Source: Herbaspirillum aquaticum (lineage in GTDB: Bacteria; Pseudomonadota; Gammaproteobacteria; Burkholderiales; Burkholderiaceae_D). From it: a stretch of DNA of 64,000 nucleotides. The stretch spans positions 1-64,000 of the forward strand of contig NZ_NJGV01000004.1 of assembly GCF_002213425.1 (NCBI RefSeq), read 5' to 3'. A model generated the notes under the pieces. That model was not told where the DNA came from, did not search any database, and saw nothing but the letters and a program-made list of their open reading frames with translations. The first letter of the stretch is position 1, and each line of letters begins with the position of its first letter. Shown piece after piece: positions 7,747 through 16,419 of the stretch. A program made the translations under genes and the position numbers.

Positions 7747-9459
7747 TCAGGCCTTGAACTGCAGCGCGTTGGTCAGGTCCCCCATGGGTTGCTGGCCGCG
7801 CGCGATCATGGCGTCGTCGCGTTGCTTGAGGCCATCGAGCTTTTCCAGGCCGAAGGTACGGGTGATGAGGCGCAGGATGGAGGCGGTGTCGTAGATCGTG
7901 TGATCGACCGTCCCCTTGCGGGCGAAGGGCGAGATCACCAGCGCCGGCACGCGCGTGCCCGGACCCCAGCGGTCGCCCTTGGGCGGGGCCACGTGATCCC
8001 ACCAGCCGCCGTTCTCATCGAAGGTGATGACCACCACCATGTTCTTCCACTGCGGGCTGGCCTGCAGGCTCTTGACGATGTGGGCGATGTGGCGGTCCCC
8101 CGAGGCGATGTCGGCGTAGCCGGCGTGCAGGTTGAGGTTGCCTTGCGGCTTGTAGAAGGTCACCGGCGGCAGGCGGCCCGCTTCGACATCGGCCAGGAAG
8201 CGGTTGGTACGCGACTCGTCGCCCAGGCCGCCATCCCGCAGGCGCTTGTTGCGCTCGGCGGGGTTTTCCGGACCCAGGTTCTTGAAGTAGTTGAACGGCT
8301 GGTGGTGGTACTGGAAATTGGGGATCTTGGGGATGCCCTTGGAATCCTTGAACTCATCCAGCGTGGCCTGCCAGGCACCGGCATACCAGGCCCAGTCGAT
8401 GCCTTTCTTGCTGAGCTTGTCGCCGATGTGCTCGTGCGTCTGCGGCACCAGCACACTGGGCTGGTTCGGTTCGGCGTAAGCCGGGTTGTTGCGGTCGCGG
8501 CTCCAGGTCGGCCAGTACGGCGGGGCCATGGTGTTGACGGCGTAGCCGTCCGGCGTCAGTGCGCTGGGGCCGAACTTGGGCGGGCCTTGCAGGGCGCTGG
8601 CCGGGCTGCCTTCGGCAGGTACCAGTTCCGGCGAGAGCGGATCATTGTTTTTGGTCTTGGCCACTTGCGTGCGCGAGACCGAGCTCATCACGTTCGGATA
8701 GTAGGGGGCAGTGGCGCAGATCAGGTACTGGTGGTTCAGGAAGGAACCGCCAAAGGCGCCCTGGAAGAAGTTGTCGCACAGCACGAACTCGCGCGCCACA
8801 TCCCACAGGCGCAGGTTGTAACGGGTATCCGCATAGTGGCCCATGGTCAGGCCACCGGAATCAGCCCAGGCCACGAAACCATCGTTCTTGCCACCGTTGA
8901 TCTGCATCTGGTTCTGGTAGAACACGTGCCACAGGTCACGCGTGACCAGGCTCAGGGGCAGGGCTTCGCCTTGCGGGCCCTTGAGGGCGTAGGGGGCGTT
9001 GGGCAAATTGGTCTGGTATTGCTTGCCGCCGGCATAGTTGACGCCTTCCACGCTCTGGTCCTGGATCAGCACGCCGTTCCAGGCCGGCGGCAATTCCTTG
9101 AGCAGGCTGCCGTCCCGGTCGCGCTGCTGGTAATCCGATGGCTTGAGCGAGGAGAGCGGCTTTTCCAGGCCGGGGAAATCGGCGAAGAGATTGTTGAAGC
9201 TGCGGTTCTCGGCGTAGATCACCACGATGGTCTTGACGTTCTCGCGCAGGGCGCGGTCCAGCGCGGCGGACTCGGCCGGGTTGCCGCTGGGGTAGGGGAC
9301 CGGTCCCTGGCCTTCGGTGGCGCAGGCGGCCAGGGTGGTGCCGGCACTGAGGGCCGCCATGCTGCCCAGGAAGCGGCGGCGGCCGGGCTGTTGCGGGATC
9401 TGGGGAGTATCGCTGGACGCAGGCTGGCTGCCGGCGATGTCGTCGTCGTGCTTGCTCAT
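7747..9459 (-). CDS. Exported AcpA-type acid phosphatase/phospholipase C family phosphoesterase
   Basis: A 570-residue exported hydrolase of the phosphoesterase family (PF04185) that includes AcpA and bacterial phospholipases C. The twin-arginine motif RRRFLGS (27-33) is followed by a hydrophobic stretch ending in LAACA, so Tat export and possible lipidation are likely. Family marks include [14 protein letters not shown] with its metal-binding Glu-Asn, [19 protein letters not shown] near the C-terminus, and [13 protein letters not shown]. Substrates in this family include phosphomonoesters and phospholipids; which apply here is unknown. The gene is single and convergent with the SsuA-like gene. 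Confidence 0.9.
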   Translation of the reverse strand: MSKHDDDIAGSQPASSDTPQIPQQPGRRRFLGSMAALSAGTTLAACATEGQGPVPYPSGNPAESAALDRALRENVKTIVVIYAENRSFNNLFADFPGLEKPLSSLKPSDYQQRDRDGSLLKELPPAWNGVLIQDQSVEGVNYAGGKQYQTNLPNAPYALKGPQGEALPLSLVTRDLWHVFYQNQMQINGGKNDGFVAWADSGGLTMGHYADTRYNLRLWDVAREFVLCDNFFQGAFGGSFLNHQYLICATAPYYPNVMSSVSRTQVAKTKNNDPLSPELVPAEGSPASALQGPPKFGPSALTPDGYAVNTMAPPYWPTWSRDRNNPAYAEPNQPSVLVPQTHEHIGDKLSKKGIDWAWYAGAWQATLDEFKDSKGIPKIPNFQYHHQPFNYFKNLGPENPAERNKRLRDGGLGDESRTNRFLADVEAGRLPPVTFYKPQGNLNLHAGYADIASGDRHIAHIVKSLQASPQWKNMVVVITFDENGGWWDHVAPPKGDRWGPGTRVPALVISPFARKGTVDHTIYDTASILRLITRTFGLEKLDGLKQRDDAMIARGQQPMGDLTNALQFKA

Positions 9460-9778
9460 GGATGGGTTTCCTGTCGGATATTGTTGTGAGGTTTGGCGCG
9501 TTGCGGGGGCAGCTTAGCGCGACCTTGTGACAAGGATGTGTCTTTTCGCTCAGGCTTGCAATCAAGAAAATGACGAAACCTGCACCAAGAGACAGTGAAA
9601 GATTAGGTAAAACAAAGGCTAGGATGCAGTCCATGCGCCGCGCTCGGCCTAGAATGCGGCGACCGCCCCGGTTGCGCCGGGTATTCGAGGCCCGGGGACG
9701 GGTCAGGCGGGTCGGCCTTGCCAGGGGATGGCAGGCCGTGCCGATGCCGTTGCGGCTTTGTTTGTCGAGGGATTCATC

Positions 9779-9874
9779 ATGCTTAAAGTTGTCCAAAATT
9801 TACTCATCGGTGCGAGCTACTGTGCCTGCATGCTTTTCATGCTGGTGTTGGCCATTTCCGAGCCACTCCGGTGA
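9779..9874 (+). CDS. Possible 31-residue hydrophobic peptide
   Basis: A 31-codon ORF (start 9779, stop 9872-9874) encodes a short basic N-terminus (MLKVVQNLL), a hydrophobic stretch with two Cys (ASYCACMLFMLVLAI) and a polar tail SEPLR. GAGG lies 8 nt before the ATG, and a 9-bp hairpin follows the stop at 9879-9905. The composition fits a single-pass small membrane protein. Without conservation data this is only a candidate. The rest of 9460-9778 shows no gene. Confidence 0.4.
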   Translation: MLKVVQNLLIGASYCACMLFMLVLAISEPLR

Positions 9875-9878
9875 GATC

Positions 9879-9905
9879 AGCGGGCAAGATCCAGTGTTGC
9901 CCGCT
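9879..9905. terminator. Hairpin after the small ORF
   Basis: AGCGGGCAA (9879-9887) pairs with TTGCCCGCT (9897-9905). It lies between the candidate 31-codon ORF and the end of the convergent Pr6Pr gene. No T tract follows, so terminator function is uncertain. Confidence 0.4.
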
Positions 9906-9922
9906 ACCGTCGCTGCAGTGAC

Positions 9923-10639
9923 CTAGCGGCGCTGCAGGACCGGCTTGCCTGAGCGGTTGACCGCGATGAACAAGCCCATCAATGCCACGAAGGCCGCCAG
10001 CAGCAGGCTGGCGTTGAGGATCACGCGCGGGTAGCCGAGCGCGTTGACGTCGATGAAGGGGTACGGGTAGAAGCCCGAGAGCGCCCCGCGCCACAAGGTC
10101 AGCAGCAGGTAGCCCAGCGGGTAGACCAGCCACAGCAGCGACTTCCGTAGCGATGCCTGGAAGACCGGCACGAAAAAAATCCAGTACACGATCGCCAGCA
10201 GCGGCACCACGGTGTGCAGGCTCTCGTTGACCAGCGCCCGGAACCCGGTCGGGGTCCAGAGGTGGCGCAGCAGCAGGTTGTAGGCGATGCCCACGAAGGC
10301 GAGGTAGGTCACCACGGCCGAGATGACCGCAGGTTGCCGGAAGAACCTGCTCATCGGCGACTTCAACGACAGCGCCAGCGACGTAAAGCACAGGGCGCTC
10401 ATGAGGATGGTGAGGTTGGTCAGGTACATGGTCAGCCGGTCCAGGCCATCGAGCACCCCGCCGCCGCGCGCCAGCAGGCGGTTGATGGTGATATCGGTCT
10501 GCGCCACGAAGGCGAACCAGCTGATGAGGGCGATCAGGGCGGCCAGGGTGCGTGCCGCGGTGGAATGGCGGCGTGCCGGAAAGAGGTGGGCGCCAAAGGA
10601 ATCCAGCGATTCCGGCGAGGGGATCCTATCGTTGCTCAT
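9923..10639 (-). CDS. Pr6Pr family multi-pass membrane protein
   Basis: A 238-residue inner-membrane protein with about six hydrophobic segments, including LAALIALISWFAFVAQTDI, YLTNLTILMSALCFTSLAL, ISAVVTYLAFVGIAYNLLL and VILNASLLLAAFVALMGLFIAV. The pattern of Asn in TNLTIL, His/Glu around LLRHLWTPTGF and ESLHTVVPLLAIVYWIF, and the YPLGYLLLTLWRG...YPYPFIDV block is characteristic of bacterial Pr6Pr proteins, distantly related to the FAR-17a/AIG1 family. The biochemical role is not established. The start at MSNDRIPSPE (10639) is preferred to the upstream in-frame ATG at 10702. Confidence 0.8.
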   Translation of the reverse strand: MSNDRIPSPESLDSFGAHLFPARRHSTAARTLAALIALISWFAFVAQTDITINRLLARGGGVLDGLDRLTMYLTNLTILMSALCFTSLALSLKSPMSRFFRQPAVISAVVTYLAFVGIAYNLLLRHLWTPTGFRALVNESLHTVVPLLAIVYWIFFVPVFQASLRKSLLWLVYPLGYLLLTLWRGALSGFYPYPFIDVNALGYPRVILNASLLLAAFVALMGLFIAVNRSGKPVLQRR

Positions 10640-11502
10640 GGTGTCGTCAGGGAAGAGGGGGAGGGCCCGGCACGTGGGCTCAAAGCCGCCTGCGCCGGGC
10701 AATGGGTCACATCATAAATCGTCAGCCGCGCTTGTGCTTGCCCGATGACATTCCTTTTCAACGCTTACATCACGACACATCGTTCGCAGCCGCTTGGGCG
10801 GCCGGCGCCATGGTTGCTCGTCGAGGCCAACATGGCACCCAGGAGCATGAAACTGGCTCATCCGTAGAGTGAATTGTGCTCATCCGTGCCTGCCTGAGGT
10901 TTGCTGTCCGGCCAAATTATTTCCGGGACAGGTGGTTCGCGAATTCTAAGTATTTTGACCTGATCGAAAAGCGAATGCAGATCATCATCGAAGTCTTAAT
11001 ATTCGATGAAAGCCATATCCAGAGCGGATCTTGGTGATGAGGGTGTCGCCGTGAGGCGACGCCCGTGCTCTAACAACTGTTACATTTTTTTTAGTTACAA
11101 GGCGCTTCAAAATATAAATAATTTGCCCTGTAATTACTGCGAAATGTACCGCTGGAAAACAGTCTCCACTGTTACAAATTTGCGGTGAACTTTGCAAAAG
11201 GCATCCTGCCGAATCGCACAGGTTTCCTCGCGGACAATGTCCGGATGCATCGTGTTCGGGCGCTCCGTTTTGCTCCATTCCGAAGGTGGATGTTCGGGAG
11301 GGAACCTCTTTGTCGTCGTGTCGCCCTTGTCGGCACTGCGACACGCCGCCCCATGTTGCCGGTCTTCCCGATGACCGTGCGGGGCGATTTCAGCCACCGC
11401 GCTTGCGGTGAGCGTCATGACCTTGTCGTGCGCATCTTGGCGCAGGCTTATTTTTCGCGCGTAGATTTTTACGCGTCAGGCACACCCATTTCAGGAGATC
11501 AC
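10640..11502. other. Long intergenic region before the bactofilin gene
   Basis: About 860 bp without a supported gene. One stable hairpin is seen at 11041-11063 (GGGTGTCGCC, GTGA loop, GGCGACGCCC). An AT-rich patch follows at 11080-11180, including a run of eight T around 11086-11093. An in-frame extension of the bactofilin ORF back to 11185 lacks protein-like composition and a ribosome site. The hairpin and the distant T run could end an unseen transcript. Confidence 0.4.
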
Positions 11503-12024
11503 ATGCTTCGCTCGGAATCCCTCTTCGGCAAACGCGAAACCAGTTCGACCAATTCCCCGTTCAGCAGTGCGGGCAACGTTTCTTCTACACCAGGCGGCAA
11601 TGTGACCAGCGTGAACAAACCTACCCAGTATCCTTCTTCCGTTTCCAACACTGCGCCTGCCGCGACCGAGGAGAGCGGCAGCAAGCTGACCGTGGGCCCC
11701 AACATCAAGGTCAAGGGCGAGATCGAGGACTGCGACACCTTGGTCGTCGAAGGCAAGGTGCAAGCCACCATCAACTGCCGTGTGGTGCAGATTGCCGAGC
11801 GCGGTGCCTTCAAGGGTTCGGCGGAGATCGACCTGGCCGAGATCCGTGGCGAGTTCGATGGTGACCTCACCGTGCGCCAGAAGCTGGTGATCTATTCCAG
11901 CGGCAAGGTGACCGGCAAGATCCGTTACGGCAAGCTGGTGATCGAAGAGGGTGGTCAACTGGCCGGTGACCTGCAGGTAGGCGGTGGTCACGAGCAGAAG
12001 GATCTGTTGCAGAAGACGGCATGA
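11503..12024 (+). CDS. Bactofilin (polymer-forming cytoskeletal protein)
   Basis: A 173-residue bactofilin. The first 65 residues are Ser/Thr/Asn/Pro-rich and probably disordered. The rest is the DUF583/bactofilin beta-helix (LTVGPNIKVKGEIEDCDTLVVEGKVQATINCRVVQIAERG, split by short turns), and the end (GGHEQKDLLQKTA) is polar. Bactofilins polymerise without nucleotide and act as scaffolds for cell-shape or envelope proteins. The start is set by AGGAGA placed 7 nt before ATG. No peptidase or peptidoglycan gene lies beside it, so its partner is unknown. Confidence 0.9.
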   Translation: MLRSESLFGKRETSSTNSPFSSAGNVSSTPGGNVTSVNKPTQYPSSVSNTAPAATEESGSKLTVGPNIKVKGEIEDCDTLVVEGKVQATINCRVVQIAERGAFKGSAEIDLAEIRGEFDGDLTVRQKLVIYSSGKVTGKIRYGKLVIEEGGQLAGDLQVGGGHEQKDLLQKTA

Positions 12025-12375
12025 GCTCCCCTGCGGATGGTGGCGGGCACGCAGTCCCGCGCGCCGTCCGGTGAGGAGGCCTCTTGAGGCCGGGCCGGTA
12101 GTGTGTTTTTCCGGCTTCGTTTCTTTGTGGAAATAATTTACGGGGCAGGGCGCGATTTGTTGTCAAATCGTGCCGATCTGTCGTGATTTCTGTCGGAATG
12201 ACCTCGCTTTGACGCGTCCGGCGTGCGTTTGCGTGTGCCGGATTTGTCCGCATGGCCCGGCCGTGCGACAATAGCGCCTTTCGTCCTTTTGCCCGGTCAG
12301 CCGGGCCGGTATCGTCCTTGCGTGGCGCTGCCGATGGGACGCTGGCGCATCTCGGTTTCATTCCTCAGTTCACTC
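12025..12375. other. Intergenic region before purU
   Basis: 351 bp without a gene. CGATTTG (12153-12159) and CAAATCG (12164-12170) form a short perfect hairpin. No riboswitch was recognised. The purU frame remains open back to 12223 but lacks homologous sequence or a ribosome site there. Confidence 0.4.
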
Positions 12376-13245
12376 ATGGCTCACCCGGAATACATTCTTA
12401 CCTTGTCCTGCCTGGACCAGCGCGGCATCGTGCATCGCGTCTCGGGCTTCCTGGCCGATCACGGCTGCAACATCATCGACTCGGCGCAGTTTGGCGATGC
12501 GCAGTCCAAGCTGTTCTTCATGCGCGTGCATTTTTCCGCGGAGGATGCGGGCGTGTCGGACGCGGCCTTGCGTGCGGATTTCGGCGTGCTGGGTGATTCG
12601 CTGCAGATGAACTGGCAGTTGCATGATGCGGGCAAGAAGCCGCGCGTGATGCTGATGGTGTCCAAGATCGGTCACTGTCTCAACGATCTGCTGTTCCGCT
12701 ACAAGAGCGGTCTGCTGCCGGTGGAGATTCCGGCGATCGTCTCCAACCATACTGATTTCTATCAGCTGGCTGCGAGCTACAACATTCCTTTCCATCATCT
12801 GCCGTTGGCCACTGGCTCGTCCATCGAGACCAAGCGCGCCCAGGAACAGCGGATCATGGAAATCGTCGATGCCAACCAGATCGATCTGGTGGTGTTGGCG
12901 CGCTACATGCAGATCCTGTCGCCTGAGATGTGCGAGGCCTTGCGCGGGCGGGCAATCAATATTCACCACTCCTTCCTGCCCAGCTTCAAGGGCGCCAAGC
13001 CCTACTATCAAGCACATGATCGCGGCGTCAAGTTGATCGGGGCTACTGCGCACTTCGTTACCGGCGATCTGGATGAAGGTCCGATCATCGAGCAAGGCGT
13101 CGAACGCGTGGATCATTCCATGGGGCCCGATACCCTCACGGCCATCGGGCGCGATATCGAATGCGTCGTCCTGGCGCGCGCTGTCAAATGGTTTACCGAG
13201 CATCGTATCTTGCTCAATGGACATAAGACTGTGATCTTCAACTGA
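12376..13245 (+). CDS. purU: Formyltetrahydrofolate deformylase
   Basis: Hydrolyses 10-formyl-tetrahydrofolate to formate and tetrahydrofolate in the cytoplasm, supplying formate for PurT and balancing one-carbon units. It has 289 residues, the normal length. An N-terminal ACT domain (about 1-85, YILTLSCLDQRGIVHRVSGF) is followed by a formyl-transferase fold with the catalytic INIHHSFLPSFKGAKPY segment and the conserved GATAHFVTGDLDEGPII. The start at MAHPEYILT matches the family. The ribosome site is weak. A terminator follows, and then the second repeat element. Confidence 0.95.
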   Translation: MAHPEYILTLSCLDQRGIVHRVSGFLADHGCNIIDSAQFGDAQSKLFFMRVHFSAEDAGVSDAALRADFGVLGDSLQMNWQLHDAGKKPRVMLMVSKIGHCLNDLLFRYKSGLLPVEIPAIVSNHTDFYQLAASYNIPFHHLPLATGSSIETKRAQEQRIMEIVDANQIDLVVLARYMQILSPEMCEALRGRAINIHHSFLPSFKGAKPYYQAHDRGVKLIGATAHFVTGDLDEGPIIEQGVERVDHSMGPDTLTAIGRDIECVVLARAVKWFTEHRILLNGHKTVIFN

Positions 13246-13270
13246 TCTGCTTGTCTTTGTCTTTTTCTTG

Positions 13271-13305
13271 AACGCCGTCCGGCCTTGGGTTGGGCGGCGT
13301 TTTTG
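13271..13305 (+). terminator. Rho-independent terminator of purU
   Basis: AACGCCG (from 13271) pairs with CGGCGTT (ending about 13302) and is followed by T-rich sequence, about 25 bp after the purU stop codon. Confidence 0.75.
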
Positions 13306-13523
13306 TTTTTGTTTTTGTTGTCTTGGCTGCGTGCTTTTCTGGTTTTGCTGTTTGGGGCAGTCTGCACGGATTGCTTTCCTGCGCTCTAGCTTAATTCTTA
13401 TCATTCTCCGGTCGGGAGGACGCGCCGGGGGCGGCCCGGCAGCCGCTCACTTTTCTTGTCTCGCCAAGAAAAGTAAGCAAAAGAAGGCGACCCCAAAGAG
13501 CCAGCCCTCCTTCGGAGGGTCCC

Positions 13524-13607
13524 CGTCGCAGCGAAGCGAAAAGTGGGAAGGATAGAGTCGCTTCGCTCCGACTATCCTTCTGATCCACTTTTCGCTCCGC
13601 TGCGACG
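13524..13607. repeat. Left hairpin of repeat copy 2
   Basis: Arms of 23 nt (13524-13546 and 13585-13607) pair with one mismatch. An inner stem pairs AAGGATAG (13548-13555) with CTATCCTT (13572-13579). The apical part is GTCGCTTCGCTCC, the complement of the motif in the right hairpin. The stem sequence is unrelated to the right-hand stem. Confidence 0.85.
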
Positions 13608-13764
13608 GCTGGCTCTATGGGGACGGCAACCCCCACGGGCTCGCCTTCGGCCTCGCGAGGTCTCCGACTCGCCTTCGGCTTTGGGTTGGCTCGCCTGCGG
13701 CATCGACCTGTTGATCGTTCCCACTCCCGTTTTGGGTTTGGTTTTTTCTCGTTTATCGTTTTTT

Positions 13765-13792
13765 GCTTTTTGCTTTTTGCTTTTTGCTTTTT
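13765..13792. repeat. GCTTTTT tandem repeat at the element centre
   Basis: Four tandem 7-bp units GCTTTTT begin at 13765, 13772, 13779 and 13786. The equivalent spot in copy 1 (about 130-150) carries shorter CTTTTT units, so this is a variable spacer at the centre of symmetry. Confidence 0.85.
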
Positions 13793-13937
13793 GTTTAAAT
13801 AATTTCCGTCCGTTCGTCCTGAGTAGTCGCGCAGCGACGTATCGAAGGCTAAAGAACGCCAAGGCAAAGCCGAAGGCGAGTCGGAGGTGTCGCGATGCCG
13901 AAGGCGAGCCGTCTCGGCCGTCCGCATCTGCGCCGCC

Positions 13938-14019
13938 GCTTCAGAGGCCAATAAAACGGATCAGAAAAATAACCGGAGCGAAGCGACTTTATTTTTCCCG
14001 TTTTATTGGCCTCTGAAGC
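13938..14019. repeat. Right hairpin of repeat copy 2
   Basis: Identical in sequence to the hairpin at 298-379: perfect 22-nt arms at 13938-13959 and 13998-14019 and an inner A/T stem around GGAGCGAAGCGAC. Confidence 0.9.
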
Positions 14020-14249
14020 GGGGACCCTCCGAAGGAGGGCGGTGCAGTTGCGGTCGCCTTCTTTTGCTTACTTTTCTTGGCGAGACAAGAAAAGTGAGCG
14101 GCTGCCGGGCCGCCCCCGGCGCGTCCTTCCGACCGGAGAAAGATAAGAATTAAGCTAGAGCGCAGGAAGAAATTCCGTGCAGACTGCCCCAAACCTAACA
14201 ACCAGAAAAGCACTCAGCCAAGACAAAACAAACCCAAAACCAGGAAGGA

Positions 14250-15890
14250 TCATCCCCCAGCCGGATACTGCTCCCGCATCACCCGCTTGTTGAGCTTCCC
14301 GACGCTGGTACGAGCCAATTCAGGAACAAACCGCACCCGATCCGGCACGCCATAACGAGAGATGGTCCCAGCCTCAGCCGCAGCCATCACGTGCTGCCGG
14401 ATATCCTCTTCGGAAACTGCAGCCACATCCTTCTTCAGGACGACAAGCGCCACCGGCCGCTCTCCCCATTTGCCGTCCTGCACCCCGATGACGGCCGTCT
14501 CAGCCACGGCAGGATGCCGCGCAATGATGTCCTCGATCTGAAGTGAAGAGACCCACTCGCCCCCGGTCTTGATGACATCCTTGATCCGATCCGTGACCTG
14601 CAGATAGCCTTCCGCATCCAGATGCCCGATATCCTGGGTATGCAACCACCCCCCACGCCACAATTCTTCAGAGGCTTCAGCCTGATGCAGATAGCCCTGC
14701 GTCAGCCAGGGCGCACGCACCACCACTTCGCCGGTGCTCTTGCCATCGCGCGGACAATCATTCATATCGCTATCCACCGTGCGCAAGGCCACCAGCGGCA
14801 GCGGCCGCCCCGTCTTCACCCGCAGCGCCGCTTCGCGCTCGCTGCCCAGGTCCGCAGTCGGCACCTGGGCCAGCGTCAATACCGGACAAGTCTCCGACAT
14901 CCCGTAACCGGTAAAGACATCAATCCCCCGATCCCGCGCCATGCGCGCCAGACTGCCCGTCATCGCCGAACCACCGATGATCATCTTCCACCCCGACAGA
15001 TCCACCTCCCGCGCCTGCTCGGAGCTCAGCACCATCTGCAGGATGGTCGGCACGCAATGCGAGAACGTCACCTTCTCTTCACGGATCAGCTTGCAGATCG
15101 TATCCGGCACATAGCGCCCCGGATACACCTGCTTGACCCCCGCCATCGTGGCCACATAAGGCAGCCCCCAGGCATGCACATGGAACATCGGCGTCAACGG
15201 CATGTAGACATCATCCCGATGCAAACGCCCCTGCTGCGGCGCCAGCGCCAGCCCGGCCGTGGTGGCCAGCGTATGCAGGACCAGCTGCCGATGGCTGAAA
15301 TACACGCCCTTGGGCAAGCCCGTGGTGCCGGTCGTGTAGAAGGTCGTCGCGCGCGCGTTCTCGTCGAAGTCGGGGAAGTCGTACTGCGCCGGGGCCTGCG
15401 CCAGCAAGGCTTCGTATTCCCCCGCAAAGCCCGGCCCCTGCGGGCAGGGCGTACCATCATCGGTCAGCAGCACGCAACGCGTGAGGGTGTTCAACTCGCC
15501 ACGGATCTGCTTCAACACCGGCATGAAATCCGAATTCACCAGCAAGACATCGGCCTGCGCATGATTGAGCGTGTAGGTAATCTGTTCCGGCGAGAGCCGT
15601 ACATTCACCGTCTGCAACACGCAGCCCATCATCGGCACCGCAAAGAAACACTCCAGATAGCGATTGCTGTCCCAGTCCATCACCGCCACCGTATTGCCGG
15701 CCTGCACACCCATTTCCTTGAGCACATTGGCCAGCCGCTGCACACGCTCGTAAAAACCGGCATAAGTCAGGCGGCGCGAACCGTAAATGATTTCCTGCTC
15801 GGGAACGGTGGCCAGGGCACTGTGCAGCAACTGCTTGATCAGCAGCGGATAGCCATAGGCCGACGGGGTTTGCTCGATCGCTTGGGGCAT
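14250..15890 (-). CDS. Fatty-acid/acyl-CoA ligase (AMP-forming)
   Basis: Activates a carboxylic acid to its acyl-CoA through an acyl-AMP intermediate. A 546-residue adenylate-forming enzyme with the P-loop-like TFYTTGTTGLPKG (183-195), the FTGYGMSETCP block, the HTQDIGHLDAEGYLQVTDR motif with the ribose-binding Asp, and the catalytic C-terminal Lys near TSVGKLNKR. Overall style resembles AlkK/FadD-like medium- or long-chain ligases. GAGGAG lies 8 nt before the ATG. It stands alone, with its 3' end about 18 bp from the repeat element. The chain-length preference is not readable. A link to the PHA and acyl-CoA-binding genes elsewhere is possible but unproven. Confidence 0.92.
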   Translation of the reverse strand: MPQAIEQTPSAYGYPLLIKQLLHSALATVPEQEIIYGSRRLTYAGFYERVQRLANVLKEMGVQAGNTVAVMDWDSNRYLECFFAVPMMGCVLQTVNVRLSPEQITYTLNHAQADVLLVNSDFMPVLKQIRGELNTLTRCVLLTDDGTPCPQGPGFAGEYEALLAQAPAQYDFPDFDENARATTFYTTGTTGLPKGVYFSHRQLVLHTLATTAGLALAPQQGRLHRDDVYMPLTPMFHVHAWGLPYVATMAGVKQVYPGRYVPDTICKLIREEKVTFSHCVPTILQMVLSSEQAREVDLSGWKMIIGGSAMTGSLARMARDRGIDVFTGYGMSETCPVLTLAQVPTADLGSEREAALRVKTGRPLPLVALRTVDSDMNDCPRDGKSTGEVVVRAPWLTQGYLHQAEASEELWRGGWLHTQDIGHLDAEGYLQVTDRIKDVIKTGGEWVSSLQIEDIIARHPAVAETAVIGVQDGKWGERPVALVVLKKDVAAVSEEDIRQHVMAAAEAGTISRYGVPDRVRFVPELARTSVGKLNKRVMREQYPAGG

Positions 15891-16030
15891 GCCGGAGTCT
15901 CCTCTGTTGTGCGGCGGCAGGGCCGCCTCTTATGGATGGATGAAACGAACCCCGATGATACCGCCAAGTCTCCCGCAGGATGGTCGCCGGGACGACGAAA
16001 TTGTGGACCGTCCCGGCGCTGCGGTGGTGG

Positions 16031-16321
16031 TCAGCGCTTTTCTTCCAGCGAGGTCACCGTCAACGCACCATCGACGCGGTCGGCAGTGAAGCTGATCTTT
16101 TCACCCTCGCGTGCCCGCGCCAGTATCTCGGGAGCAGCCTTGAACACCATCGTCATGCCGCCCATCTGCAAATTGGGAATCTCCGCATGGCGAATGGTGA
16201 GCTTGCCCGTGCTGGTGTCGACCTTGCGGATTTCGCCATCCACTTTGGGCGCATCACCCTGCGCGTGTGCCGCCAGCGCTGTCATACAAAGGGCCGTGGT
16301 GAGGAGGAGGGGTCGTAACAT
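16031..16321 (-). CDS. CusF-like periplasmic copper-binding protein
   Basis: A 96-residue exported protein. The signal peptide (LLLTTALCMTALAAHA) ends near residue 20. The mature domain shows the CusF pattern: GEIRKVDTSTGKLTIRHAEIPNLQMGGMTMVF, with His and two Met where CusF binds Cu(I)/Ag(I), then a conserved strand GEKISFTADRVDG. A strong AAAGGAAAG precedes the ATG at 16321. It is the last gene of a minus-strand metal cluster, 98 bp after the multicopper oxidase gene. In classical systems CusF feeds the CusCBA pump; here no CusA or CusB is present in the window. Confidence 0.88.
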   Translation of the reverse strand: MLRPLLLTTALCMTALAAHAQGDAPKVDGEIRKVDTSTGKLTIRHAEIPNLQMGGMTMVFKAAPEILARAREGEKISFTADRVDGALTVTSLEEKR

Positions 16322-16419
16322 GGTCTTTCCTTTCGTGAAGTGATCAGCGACGCAATGTCGCTGATCCAAAAACAATGATGTAAAAACCTGATGACAGAGG
16401 TGCTCAACAAGTCGTGTTT

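Larger units (their letters stand above)
13312..14232. repeat. Palindromic intergenic repeat element, copy 2 (complete)
   Basis: A non-coding element of about 0.92 kb between the convergent genes purU and an acyl-CoA ligase. The left end (13312-13523) is the inverted counterpart of the right end (14020-14232). Inside lie a left hairpin (13524-13607), a core whose halves are also mutually inverted (13619-13740 against 13800-13935), a T-rich centre with GCTTTTT repeats (13765-13792) and a right hairpin (13938-14019). The whole is one imperfect nested palindrome centred near 13775. The right half matches copy 1 at positions 1-590. There is no transposase gene or credible ORF. Confidence 0.88.

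Noticed and set aside
7789-9489. 566-codon + strand ORF opposite the phosphoesterase gene
   Set aside because: A GC-rich antisense shadow. The minus-strand frame has a Tat signal and family motifs, and this one has none.
13312-14232. Repeat element as a CRISPR array or insertion sequence
   Set aside because: There are no regularly spaced direct repeats with unique spacers and no transposase gene. The structure is inverted, not tandem.
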